A stretch of 50,943 bases of DNA, taken from the NCBI GenBank assembly GCA_034435435.1, contig DAOTXN010000173.1, forward strand, positions 1-50,943, given 5' to 3'. The first letter of the stretch is position 1, and every line of letters begins with the position of its first letter. The stretch is from DAOTXN01 sp034435435. GTDB lineage: Bacteria > Chloroflexota > Anaerolineae > S140-20. The translations under genes and the position numbers were made by a program. Positions 16,769-26,130 of the stretch are shown here, one piece after another. The notes beneath the pieces are model-generated. The model saw only the letters and a list, made by a program, of their open reading frames with translations, had not been told where the DNA came from and did not search any database.

Positions 16769-19030
16769 ATGACCTTTATCCCCCGACCCGCGCAACAAGC
16801 CGTCCTGGCCTACACCGGCGGCAAAATGGGCATCTCGGCCGTGCCGGGCAGCGGCAAGACCCACGTCCTGTCTTACCTGGCCGCCCAACTGGTCAGCCGG
16901 GGCCTGGGCGACGACCAGGAGGTGCTCATCGTCACCTTTGCCAACTCGGCCGTGGACAACTTTACGCGGCGCATCACCACCTTTGTGCGCCAGGAATACG
17001 GCCTGCTGCCCCACGTGGGCTATCGCGTGCGCACGCTGCACGGCCTAGCCCACGACATCGTGCGCGAGCGTCCCGGCTTGACCGGCCTGTCCGAGGATTT
17101 CACCATCATTGACGAACGCCAGACGGCCCAGATGCGCCAGGAGGCGGTCAACGCCTGGCTACGAGCGCACCCCGATGCGCTGGAAACCTACCTCGACCCC
17201 GACATTGCTGGTCCCGGCCTCAAGCGCGTACAGCGCAAAAACTGGCCCGATTTGGTCGCCAGCCTGGCCGAAAAGTTCATCGGTCGGGCCAAAGACCTGC
17301 AATTCTCGCCCGGCGCGTTGCGCCAAAAACTGAGCACGACGCTGGGCGACACCCCGCTCGAATTTTATCCCCTGCTCAAGATGGGGTTGGAGATTTACGA
17401 AGATTATCAGCGGGCGCTGGTGTACAGCGGCGGCGTAGATTTCGACGACCTGATTCGCCTGGCCCTGGAGACCCTGCAAGCCGACCCGGCCCTGCTGGCC
17501 CGGCTGCAGCACCAATGGCCTTTTATCCTCGAAGACGAAGCTCAAGATAGCAGCGACCTGCAAGAGCAAATCTTGAGAAAACTAACCGAGAATGGCAACT
17601 GGGTGCGCGTAGGCGACCCCAATCAATCCATCACCACCACCTTTACCACCGCCGACCCGCACTTTCTGCGCCAATTCCTGGGACAACCTGGGGTGGAAAA
17701 ACGCGAGCTGCCCGATTCGGGCCGCTCCACCCGGCGCATCATCGAGCTGGCTAATTTTCTCGTGGATTGGACCTGCACAGAACACCCCAACGCGTGGCTG
17801 CGCGCCGGCCAGGGCGCAGCGTTTTTGCGCCAGTACATCCAGCCGACCCGCTGCACCGACCCCCAGCCCAACCCACTCGACCGGACTTCCTACGTCGTCC
17901 ACTTGCAGCACAAACGCTACACCCCCGACAAAGAGCTGCGCGACGTGCTGCGCTCGCTGGAACGCTGGCTGCCCGACCATCCCGACCAGACCGTGGCCGC
18001 CCTGGTTCCTATCAACGACCGGGGCTTCAAACTGGCCGAGATGCTGCGCCAACGCGAGCTGCCCTACGAAGAACTGCTGCGCAGCACACCGCGCACCCGC
18101 CAGGCCGCTGGCGTGCTAGAGGCAGTCCTGCGCTACCTGGCCGACCCGCTGCGCCACGACCGCCTGGCCGACGCCTTCGTGGCCTGGGACAAAACCCGCC
18201 CACCCGACGCCGACGACGACGCAGCCATCGAGCAACGCCGCGACCACCTGACCAAAATTCTGCGCCAGTGCCGCGAGCCGGAAACTTTTCTCTATCCCCG
18301 CCCCGACGCCAACTGGCTGGCCGCTCTCCGCGTGGACGACGAGCTACACGCTCACCTGATCGCCTTTCGTGAAACCATCCGCCGTTGGCTGGACGCCTCG
18401 ATTCTGCCCATAGACCAATTGGTTCTCACGTTGGCCCAGGAACTTTTCACCGAGCCGGCCGACCTGGCCCTGGCCTACAAACTGGCCCTGTTGCTGCGGA
18501 GCCAGGCCGACCAATTCCCCGCCAAGCGCCTGCCCGAGCTGGTCGAAGAACTGGCCCTCATCGCCCGCAACCAGCGCCGCTTTCTCGGCTTCGACGAGGC
18601 CGACACGGGTTACGAACCGCAGCCCGGCGTGGTCACGGTCACGACCATGCACAAAGCCAAAGGGCTGGAATGGGACCGGGTCTATCTGGTGGGCGTGAAC
18701 AACTATGACTTTCCGTCGGCCGAGCCGCACGACTATTACCGGGGCGAGAGCTGGTTCATCCGCGACCGGCTCAACCTGGAGGCCGAAGCCATCGCCCAGG
18801 TGGAGCTGCTCAAAAACGACCAGCTAAACACCTACCTGCCCGGCGCGGCCACCGAAAAAGCCCGCCTTGACTACGCCGCCGAGCGGCTGCGCCTGCTCTA
18901 CGTCGGCATCACGCGGGCCAAAAAGGAGCTTATCATCACCTGGAACACCGGCCACGAAAGCTTCGGTCCCAAACAACCCGCCGCGCCGTTCCTGGCGCTG
19001 CACACGTACTGGGAAGAAAGGAATGGGTAA
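16769..19030 (+). CDS. UvrD/PcrA-like superfamily 1A helicase
   Basis: 753 aa. Motif I is AVPGSGKTHVL (about 24-34), Ia is VTFANSAVDNF, the Walker B is ILEDEAQDSSDLQ, motif III is GDPNQSI, motif V is VTTMHKAKGLEWDRVYLVG and motif VI is RLLYVGITRAKKEL. These are all the motifs of an ATP-dependent 3'-5' helicase. A partner Fe-S nuclease follows 65 nt downstream, so the pair resembles an AddAB/RecBCD-like or Cas4-like helicase-nuclease module split into two genes. The C-terminus runs into a repeat tract. Codon use matches the neighbours. Confidence 0.92.
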   Translation: MTFIPRPAQQAVLAYTGGKMGISAVPGSGKTHVLSYLAAQLVSRGLGDDQEVLIVTFANSAVDNFTRRITTFVRQEYGLLPHVGYRVRTLHGLAHDIVRERPGLTGLSEDFTIIDERQTAQMRQEAVNAWLRAHPDALETYLDPDIAGPGLKRVQRKNWPDLVASLAEKFIGRAKDLQFSPGALRQKLSTTLGDTPLEFYPLLKMGLEIYEDYQRALVYSGGVDFDDLIRLALETLQADPALLARLQHQWPFILEDEAQDSSDLQEQILRKLTENGNWVRVGDPNQSITTTFTTADPHFLRQFLGQPGVEKRELPDSGRSTRRIIELANFLVDWTCTEHPNAWLRAGQGAAFLRQYIQPTRCTDPQPNPLDRTSYVVHLQHKRYTPDKELRDVLRSLERWLPDHPDQTVAALVPINDRGFKLAEMLRQRELPYEELLRSTPRTRQAAGVLEAVLRYLADPLRHDRLADAFVAWDKTRPPDADDDAAIEQRRDHLTKILRQCREPETFLYPRPDANWLAALRVDDELHAHLIAFRETIRRWLDASILPIDQLVLTLAQELFTEPADLALAYKLALLLRSQADQFPAKRLPELVEELALIARNQRRFLGFDEADTGYEPQPGVVTVTTMHKAKGLEWDRVYLVGVNNYDFPSAEPHDYYRGESWFIRDRLNLEAEAIAQVELLKNDQLNTYLPGAATEKARLDYAAERLRLLYVGITRAKKELIITWNTGHESFGPKQPAAPFLALHTYWEERNG

Positions 19031-19094
19031 ATTGGGGATTGGTAGATTGGGACCAATTCCCAATTTACCAATCTACCGATTTACCAACACACCA

Positions 19095-19979
19095 ATGACC
19101 CTACCCCCTACTTTCCAATTCAGCCAAAACAGCCTGCAAGACTATGTGGACTGCCCGCGCCGCTTCCAACTGCGCTACCTGCTGCGCCAGCCCTGGCCGG
19201 CGGTAGAGAGCGAGCCGCTGGCCGATTTCGAGCGCCTGATGGAATTGGGCCAACGCTTCCACGAGCTGGCCCAGCGCCACAGCCTGGGCCTGCCCGAAGC
19301 CGAGCTGGCGCGCAGCATTAACGACCCTGACCCCTCGACAAGCCACCGTGGTGAGCCTGTCGAACCATCGGGGCAAGTCCTGCGGCGCTGGTGGCGCAAT
19401 TTTCTCCAGGCGCCCCCGCCCGACCTGCCTATCGCTATCCGCCGCCCCGAAGTCACGCTGACCACCCCCATCGGCAGCTACCGGCTGATGGCTCGCTACG
19501 ACCTGCTGGCGCTGGAGCCGGGCCGCAGAGCGGTGGTCGTGGATTGGAAGACGAACCAGCAGCGCCCCGACTCGCAGCACCTCGCCACACGCCTGCAAAC
19601 CCGCGTCTACCGCTACGTGCTGACCCAGGCCGGAACCGCCCTCAACGGCGGCGCGCCGCTGGCGCCCGAACAGGTCACGATGGTCTATTGGTTCGCCGAA
19701 CACCCGGCCCAGCCCGAAATCCTGCCCTACGCCGCCGCCCAACACGCCGCCGACGCCGCCTACCTGGCCGGCCTGGTCGCCGAAATCGCTGCCCGCGCCG
19801 CCGAGGACGAAGCCGAGTGGCCGCTCACGCCCGACGAACGCCACTGCCGCTTTTGCACCTACCGCTCGCTGTGCGAGCGAGGCGCGACAGCCGGGCCGCT
19901 GGCAGAATTCGACGCCGACCAGGTTTTCGACGTCAGCCTGGGCTTGGAGTTCGAGGAGATAGAGGAAATTACCTATTGA
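19095..19979 (+). CDS. PD-(D/E)XK nuclease with Fe-S cluster (AddB/Cas4-like)
   Basis: 294 aa from ATG19095. The N-terminal SQNSLQDYVDCPRRFQLRYL supplies one Cys (20) and the C-terminal HCRFCTYRSLCERG supplies three (about 250-262), the four ligands of the Fe-S cluster of AddB/RecB-type nucleases. Catalytic residues are in MARYDLLALE and VVVDWKTNQQ (Asp and D-x-K). It cuts DNA, presumably as it is unwound by the adjacent helicase. Residues about 80-97 (DPDPSTSHRGEPVEPSGQ) are encoded by an inserted palindromic repeat at 19333-19372 in a loop, apparently without breaking the frame. Confidence 0.88.
   Translation: MTLPPTFQFSQNSLQDYVDCPRRFQLRYLLRQPWPAVESEPLADFERLMELGQRFHELAQRHSLGLPEAELARSINDPDPSTSHRGEPVEPSGQVLRRWWRNFLQAPPPDLPIAIRRPEVTLTTPIGSYRLMARYDLLALEPGRRAVVVDWKTNQQRPDSQHLATRLQTRVYRYVLTQAGTALNGGAPLAPEQVTMVYWFAEHPAQPEILPYAAAQHAADAAYLAGLVAEIAARAAEDEAEWPLTPDERHCRFCTYRSLCERGATAGPLAEFDADQVFDVSLGLEFEEIEEITY
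19333..19372. repeat. Palindromic repeat inserted in frame in a coding region
   Basis: CCTCGACAAGCCACCG ... GAGCCTGTCGAACC: inverted TCGACA(A/G)GC arms inside the nuclease gene, encoding STSHRGEPVEP. Resembles the TTCGACAAGCTC-type repeats common in bacterial genomes. Confidence 0.55.
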
Positions 19980-19990
19980 GGGGGAATGTG

Positions 19991-21421
19991 ATGCCAGCTC
20001 AAAACGAGACAGAACTCCGCGAATACCAGGATTTAGACCTTGGCGCCATCCCCGGCCCGGCTGCTCACACCTTTTTGGTGACGGTCCACGGCAGTGCCGG
20101 TCAGGCCAGTGACCAAACCACACTCGACCCCGCCGACGCGCCGTGGCGCACGGCGCTGGCCGCCATTGAGCGCGACGAGACGAGCGCCGAGCTGTTCTTC
20201 GAGTTGGGTGCACGGCTCTTCCAGGCCCTTTTCCCCAGCGCGGTCGAGGCGATTTATCGGGCCAGCATGGGTCACGCCAAAGGCGAGGGCAAAGGGCTGC
20301 GCCTGCGGCTGCGCCTCGACCAGGCCTCGCAGCTCGGTGCACTGCCGTGGGAATACCTGTATGACCCACAGCGGGACATCTTTATGGGTATTTCCAGCGA
20401 CACCCCTCTCTCCCGTTTCATCGAGCCGCCACACAGCTTTCCGCCCCCCCCTCCCTTGGAAGGTAAGCTGCGCCTGCTCACCGTCATCTCGCAGCCCCTA
20501 AACCTGGCGCCGATCAACGCCGACGCCGTCTTTGAGACGATGGATCAGGCCTTGCAGCGACTCAAAGCGCGCGGCCGATTGGAAGAAATCGAGCCGCTGC
20601 GCCACGCCGTGCGGGCCGACATCACCGAGGCGCTGCGCGAATACCGCCCCCACGTGCTGCACTGGGTCGGCCACGGCGCGTTTGACAGGCAGGCCCGACG
20701 CGGCAAGCTCTTCCTAGAAGACACAGACGGCGATGCCGTTGAGATGTCGGACCGCACCTTCCGCGAGCTGCTAGAGGGGCACACCGACATCCGGCTCGTC
20801 GTCCTCGACGTCGGCGAAAGCGCGACCCGCGACGCTGGCGACGCGCTGGTGGGCATCGCGCCGCAGTTGGTCAGGCGGGGCGTACCGGCGGTGGTCGCCA
20901 AGCAATACCACGTCGGTGAAAGGGCAGCCATCAGCCTGACACGCGAGTTCTACCGGGCGCTGACCCACTGGTATCCCATAGACGTGGCGCTCTCGGATGG
21001 TCGCCGCGCTATCTATCAGGATTATGGTGGAGACCGGCGCGACTGGGCTGCGCCGGTGCTGTTTATGCGCGACCGGGATGGGATGCTGTTTGAGCCGCCG
21101 ACCCAATCACCCGTTTCGCGGCCCGGCATTCCCGACCAAGCCATTGACCCGGCTGTTTTGGAACAGGTATGTGCGTCCTACGTCGAGGCCCCTCACAAGT
21201 TCTACCTGCCATCCCGCACCCGGCTCCTGCAAATCCTCAAAACACACTTTCAGCTCGAAGAGCTGCGCGAGTTGTGTGTCGAGCTGGGCGTGGATTACGA
21301 GAACTTTGCACCCACCAAAGACGCCCTGGCCCGCGAATTGGTGCTATATGCCGAGCGCCGCAGCATGGCCCGCGCGCTGGTCGAGGCGGCCTACCGCCGC
21401 CGTCCAAAGGCCGAATGGTAG
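19991..21421 (+). CDS. CHAT-domain protein with C-terminal EAD; catalytic Cys apparently absent
   Basis: 476 aa from ATG19991, 11 nt after the nuclease stop. Residues about 20-390 form a CHAT (caspase-like) domain: GALPWEYLYDP, LRLLTVISQP, the His motif LHWVGHGAFD (His228), and RLVVLDVGESATRD, where families normally have an ACES-type Cys; here the aligned residue is Gly275. C-terminal residues about 405-470 (LLQILKTHFQLEELRELCVELGV ... KDALARELVLYAERR) match the effector-associated death-like domain EAD1 that mediates partner contacts in conflict and defence systems. It may be a non-catalytic adaptor, or another residue may serve. Context: helicase and nuclease genes directly upstream in the same direction. 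Confidence 0.8.
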   Translation: MPAQNETELREYQDLDLGAIPGPAAHTFLVTVHGSAGQASDQTTLDPADAPWRTALAAIERDETSAELFFELGARLFQALFPSAVEAIYRASMGHAKGEGKGLRLRLRLDQASQLGALPWEYLYDPQRDIFMGISSDTPLSRFIEPPHSFPPPPPLEGKLRLLTVISQPLNLAPINADAVFETMDQALQRLKARGRLEEIEPLRHAVRADITEALREYRPHVLHWVGHGAFDRQARRGKLFLEDTDGDAVEMSDRTFRELLEGHTDIRLVVLDVGESATRDAGDALVGIAPQLVRRGVPAVVAKQYHVGERAAISLTREFYRALTHWYPIDVALSDGRRAIYQDYGGDRRDWAAPVLFMRDRDGMLFEPPTQSPVSRPGIPDQAIDPAVLEQVCASYVEAPHKFYLPSRTRLLQILKTHFQLEELRELCVELGVDYENFAPTKDALARELVLYAERRSMARALVEAAYRRRPKAEW

Positions 21422-21450
21422 TTGACACGGTCTGGCTTTTATGCTAAATT
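21422..21450 (+). promoter_or_regulatory. Sigma-70 promoter of the aldehyde oxidoreductase gene
   Basis: TTGACA (21422-21427), a 17-nt spacer and TAAATT (21445-21450). It starts immediately after the CHAT gene stop. The predicted transcript has a leader of about 227 nt. Confidence 0.7.
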
Positions 21451-21494
21451 AGAAATGTTATTGCCCACGACTCACTTCCTGGCTTTCTCTGCCT

Positions 21495-21590
21495 GCTCAC
21501 CTGCCCGTGGGGGGCGACTTGAACAACATACCACTTGAAAGCACTCGACTCTGCGCGTGCCTGGGTCTCCGCCCGGTCGTGCAGGTCTCT
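21495..21590 (+). promoter_or_regulatory. Structured leader, candidate Moco/Tuco-type riboswitch aptamer
   Basis: ACCTGC (21499-21504) pairs with GCAGGT (21581-21586), closing an about 85-nt domain. It contains a CTGGG-tctccg-CCCGG hairpin and a conserved-looking GGGGGGCGACTTGAA loop segment. It is followed by an intrinsic terminator and then a tungsten/molybdopterin enzyme gene. That arrangement is typical of a riboswitch with terminator control. The ligand class is inferred only from the gene it precedes. Confidence 0.4.
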
Positions 21591-21630
21591 GGAGCGTTAT
21601 GATGCCAAGTCATAACGCTCCGTTTTTTTT
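21591..21630 (+). terminator. Intrinsic terminator inside the 5' leader
   Basis: GGAGCGTTATGA (21591-21602), 7-nt loop, TCATAACGCTCC (21610-21621), then G and eight T. A strong terminator 53 nt upstream of the coding start, so read-through must be regulated or partial. Confidence 0.85.
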
Positions 21631-21683
21631 GTAATGGGTCCGTCGGGACAAACCGTCCCCTATCAATCCAAAAGGAGGTCCAA

Positions 21684-23510
21684 ATGAGTATTGGAGGGTA
21701 TAACGATCGAGTGGCTCGCATCAACTTGAGCGACGGCGCAGTGGCCTATGAGAGAATCAACCCCGAGTACTATAAAAAGTACATCGGCGGGCGCGGCATG
21801 GGCGTGCGCTTTGTCTACGACAACGGCATGGACGTGGACCCACTGTCGCCGGACAACTTGCTGTGCGTCATGACCGGCCCGCTCACCGGCACCGACGCCA
21901 AGATGAGCGGGCGGCTGTGCGTCGTCACCCGCAGCCCGCTGACGGGAACCGTCACCGATAGTCACATGGGCGGCTGGACGGCGGCGCACCTCAAAGAGGC
22001 CGGGTTCGACGCGCTGCTCTTCAAGGGCAAAGCCGCCAAGCCCACCTATGCCTACGTCGAGGACGGCCAGGTGACGCTGCACGACGCCAGCGCGGTGTGG
22101 GGCAAAGGCGTGCACGATACGGTCAAGGCGCTGCGGGCCGTGCACGGCGACGACTGCTCGGTGATGGCCATCGGTCAGGCCGGAGAGAACGGGGTGCGCT
22201 TTGCCGGTTGGCTCAACGACATGGACCGGGCGGCCGGGCGCGGCGGCACGGGGGCCGTGGGCGGCAGCAAAAACCTCAAGGCCATCGTCATCAAGCCCAA
22301 GAAAGGTGGACGGCCCAAGCCCGCCAACCGGGAGGCCTGGAAAGAGGCCGACAAGGGCGCATTGGCCTCTATCACCGACGAGCGGGTGGTGACGGCCCCG
22401 CGCAAGGGCGGTCTGTCGGTGTATGGCACCAACGTGCTGATGAACATCGTCAACAACATCGGCGCGCTGCCCACCAGGAACTCCCAGTTGACCGCCTTTG
22501 GCGAAGACGCCGAGCTGGTCAGCGGCGAGTACGTCAACGAACACATCAAGGTGAACGACCCCACCTGCCACGCCTGCCCGGTGGCCTGCAAAAAAGAGGT
22601 GGAGGTCAAAGAAGGTCCCTACAAGGTACACATGGAGAGCGTCGAGTATGAACCGGCCTGGTCACTAGGGGCCAACTGCGGCAACAACGACATTGGGGCG
22701 GTGGCCTTTATCATAGACCGGTGCAACGACTTTGGATTCGACCCCATCGAGCTGGGCAACTGCATCTCGGTAGCGATGGAGGCCACCGAGCTGGGGCTGC
22801 TGAACGGGGGCGGATTGGCCTGGGGCGACGCGGCGGCCATGGTCAAACTGACCGAAGCCATTGCTATGCGCAGCACCGACCTGGGCGACAAGCTGGCCTG
22901 GGGCGCGGCGGGCGGCGCGGAGCGCATCGGCAGGCCCGAGTTGGCGATGAGCGTCAAAGGGCAGGCCATCCCAGCCTACGACCCGCGCGGCATCAAGGGT
23001 ATGGGCATCGGCTATGCCACCAGCAACCGGGGCGCGTGCCACCTGCGCGGCTATACCCCGGCGGCCGAGGTGGTGGGCAACGTGCTCGGTCCGGCCGAGA
23101 CGGCGGATCCGCTGGCCTGGGAGGGCAAGGGCGAGATGATTATGATTTTCCAGAACGTGCACGCCCTGACCGACTGCCTGGATGTGTGCAAGTTTGCCAC
23201 CTTTGCCGAGAGTTTGCAAAACTTTGCCGACCAGATGAGCGCCATGACCGGCGACGCCTGGTCAGTCAACGACTTGCTAACGGTGGGCGAGCGGGTATAC
23301 AACCTGGAGCGCCACTATAACAACCTGCACGGCTTTCGTGAAGGCTCCGACTATTTGCCCAAGCGCTTTACCCACGAACCCAGCACCATGCCCGGCTCGA
23401 AAGGCCACGTGTGCGAGCTGGACAAGATGTTGGTCGAGTATTACGAAAAGCGCGGCTGGGTCAACGGCGTCGTGCCGGAGGAAAAGCTCAAGGCGCTGGC
23501 GGTGCTCTAG
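21684..23510 (+). CDS. Tungsten-containing aldehyde ferredoxin oxidoreductase
   Basis: 608 aa, start behind AAAAGGAGGTCC. AOR family: N-terminal GRGMGVRFVYDN, GPLTGTDAKMSGRLCVVTRSPLTG (pterin-binding), GGTGAVGGSKNLKAI, the [4Fe-4S] ligands TCHACPVAC (C-x2-C-x3-C) with the fourth Cys in DCLDVC, and NNDIGAVAFIIDRCNDFGFD. It oxidises aldehydes to acids, or reduces acids, at a tungsten-bispterin centre and exchanges electrons with ferredoxin in the cytoplasm. The leader carries a terminator hairpin. The stop codon TAG is part of the CTAG end of the repeat at 23507. Substrate cannot be deduced. Confidence 0.9.
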   Translation: MSIGGYNDRVARINLSDGAVAYERINPEYYKKYIGGRGMGVRFVYDNGMDVDPLSPDNLLCVMTGPLTGTDAKMSGRLCVVTRSPLTGTVTDSHMGGWTAAHLKEAGFDALLFKGKAAKPTYAYVEDGQVTLHDASAVWGKGVHDTVKALRAVHGDDCSVMAIGQAGENGVRFAGWLNDMDRAAGRGGTGAVGGSKNLKAIVIKPKKGGRPKPANREAWKEADKGALASITDERVVTAPRKGGLSVYGTNVLMNIVNNIGALPTRNSQLTAFGEDAELVSGEYVNEHIKVNDPTCHACPVACKKEVEVKEGPYKVHMESVEYEPAWSLGANCGNNDIGAVAFIIDRCNDFGFDPIELGNCISVAMEATELGLLNGGGLAWGDAAAMVKLTEAIAMRSTDLGDKLAWGAAGGAERIGRPELAMSVKGQAIPAYDPRGIKGMGIGYATSNRGACHLRGYTPAAEVVGNVLGPAETADPLAWEGKGEMIMIFQNVHALTDCLDVCKFATFAESLQNFADQMSAMTGDAWSVNDLLTVGERVYNLERHYNNLHGFREGSDYLPKRFTHEPSTMPGSKGHVCELDKMLVEYYEKRGWVNGVVPEEKLKALAVL

Positions 23511-23621
23511 CAGTCTGTCGGAGAGACGTAATCTAGCCCCTTGTGGGCGTCCAAAATGGGCGCAAAACGAGAAAAACGGGCACAAGGCCCTATATTACAG
23601 GGTTCTCCGACAGGCTGCTAG
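23507..23621. mobile_element. CTAG-flanked MITE-like element, copy 2
   Basis: 115 bp, in the opposite orientation to copy 1, with CAGTCTGTCGGAGA and TTCTCCGACAGGCTG ends and CTAG on both sides. It separates the aldehyde oxidoreductase gene from the aspS promoter and supplies the former's stop codon. Confidence 0.8.
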
Positions 23622-23639
23622 TGCGCAGGTGCGCGGCGC

Positions 23640-23667
23640 TTGACAAACGTCGCGCACCTGATATAAT
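23640..23667 (+). promoter_or_regulatory. Sigma-70 promoter of the aspS leader
   Basis: TTGACA (23640-23645), a 16-nt spacer and a perfect TATAAT (23662-23667). Transcription should start near 23675, just before the leader peptide. Confidence 0.8.
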
Positions 23668-23691
23668 TCAACCCAGCTTGGAGAGGGCGCA

Positions 23692-23784
23692 ATGAATTGG
23701 TTGTTCGTGCCTGTTCTGAATAGCGACGATAACGATAATCGAGACCGCCGGGGGCGGTGCTGGGGTTGTCGGCTGCGTCGCTAA
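23692..23784 (+). CDS. Asp/Asn-rich leader peptide of the aspS attenuator
   Basis: 30 aa with GGAGAGG 5-6 nt before ATG23692. Codons 10-18 read N-S-D-D-N-D-N-R-D, four Asp and three Asn in nine codons. Right after this run, ACCGCC (23744-23749) can pair with GGCGGT (23753-23758). The strand GGGGCGGT (23751-23758) can instead pair with ACCGCCCC (23810-23817), the 5' arm of the terminator. This gives the mutually exclusive 1:2, 2:3, 3:4 layout of trp/his-type attenuators. A ribosome stalled for lack of Asp-tRNA or Asn-tRNA would cover strand 1 and allow the antiterminator. The downstream gene is aspS. The regulatory role is inferred but all elements are visible. Confidence 0.75.
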   Translation: MNWLFVPVLNSDDNDNRDRRGRCWGCRLRR

Positions 23785-23808
23785 CGCCCCAAGCCGGTTT
23801 GGTACACC

Positions 23809-23839
23809 AACCGCCCCTGCAGTGGGGCGGTTTTGTTTT
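23809..23839 (+). terminator. aspS attenuator terminator
   Basis: AACCGCCCC-tgcagt-GGGGCGGTT followed by TTTTGTTTT. It lies between the leader peptide stop (23784) and the aspS start (23894). Confidence 0.85.
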
Positions 23840-23893
23840 GGGTATTTGGTATTGACTATCAGATATGGGCTGATGGCTAACAGGAGGCCAAGG

Positions 23894-25657
<1,764 letters not shown>

Positions 25658-25694
25658 AAATCTTCCCGGAAGCGCAGAGCTTCCAGGAAGATTT
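25658..25694 (+). terminator. aspS terminator
   Basis: AAATCTTCCcGGAAGC-gcaga-GCTTCCaGGAAGATTT, a 16-bp stem with one mismatch. Confidence 0.75.
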
Positions 25695-25699
25695 GGCAT

Positions 25700-25728
25700 T
25701 TGCGCGTTTTCAAAAGCCATGCTATATT
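25700..25728 (+). promoter_or_regulatory. Promoter of the 6S-like RNA
   Basis: TTGCGC (25700-25705), a 17-nt spacer and TATATT (25723-25728), immediately after the aspS terminator. Confidence 0.6.
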
Positions 25729-25734
25729 ATGGGC

Positions 25735-25900
25735 AACCCTGCTGTGTGCGTGATGTTGCTCTCACGTTTTGAGCCAACACCTATAAGAATGGGGACTGGT
25801 TCTCTAGAGGGGATGCGATAGCCTGAAGGCAAGGCAAAACCAAAAGGTAGGTCCCCACCTGCGAAAGCAGGTTCAAAACCTTGCAACACACGGCATGGCG
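25735..25900 (+). ncRNA. ssrS: 6S-like RNA (SsrS candidate)
   Basis: An about 165-nt non-coding transcript unit with its own promoter and terminator. GTGTGC near the 5' end can pair with GCAACACAC near the 3' end, closing a long imperfect hairpin. The 5' side has GAGCCAACACCTATAAGAAT and the 3' side has CCCACCTGC-gaaa-GCAGGTTCAA, a small hairpin like that in the 3' strand of the 6S central bubble. 6S RNA binds the housekeeping RNA polymerase holoenzyme and lowers its activity in slow growth. It does not contain the conserved cores of tmRNA, RNase P or SRP RNA. Assigned by overall architecture, not by sequence match. Confidence 0.55.
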
Positions 25901-25911
25901 GGGCGACCCCA

Positions 25912-25946
25912 AGCCGCCCGGCATCAACCGGGCGGCTCTATTTGTT
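25912..25946 (+). terminator. Terminator of the 6S-like RNA
   Basis: AGCCGCCCGG-catcaa-CCGGGCGGCT followed by CTATTTGTTT. Confidence 0.8.
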
Positions 25947-25961
25947 TAATCTCCCACTACC

Positions 25962-25991
25962 TTGACATGCATCTCTCTTATGTGCTATGCT
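25962..25991 (+). promoter_or_regulatory. Sigma-70 promoter upstream of the MBL-fold gene
   Basis: TTGACA (25962-25967), an 18-nt spacer and TATGCT (25986-25991). The small element at 26022-26100 is inserted between this promoter and the gene. Confidence 0.65.
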
Positions 25992-26012
25992 TGCACGTGT
26001 GACACACCGTAC

Positions 26013-26109
26013 AAGTCATTTGGGTGTGTTTCATTTCGGTTGTAGAAAACGCCCGCGAGGGGCTAGACTACCAAACCCTCAACTCATTTGAAACACACCC
26101 AAGTCATTT
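26013..26109. mobile_element. 79-bp MITE with 12-bp terminal repeats and 9-bp target duplication
   Basis: GGGTGTGTTTCA (26022-26033) and TGAAACACACCC (26089-26100) are perfect inverted ends. AAGTCATTT is directly repeated at 26013-26021 and 26101-26109. No coding capacity. It lies in the 5' leader of the MBL-fold gene. Confidence 0.85.
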
Positions 26110-26130
26110 TAGAACGAGGCAATAATACGC

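Noticed and set aside
23675..23893. aspS leader as a T-box riboswitch
   Set aside because: No T-box consensus or specifier loop is seen; a translated Asp/Asn-rich peptide and alternative hairpins explain it better.
25735..25900. The structured RNA as tmRNA, RNase P or SRP RNA
   Set aside because: None of their conserved cores (resume peptide frame and T-arm, the RNase P cores, the GGAA-loop SRP domain) is present.
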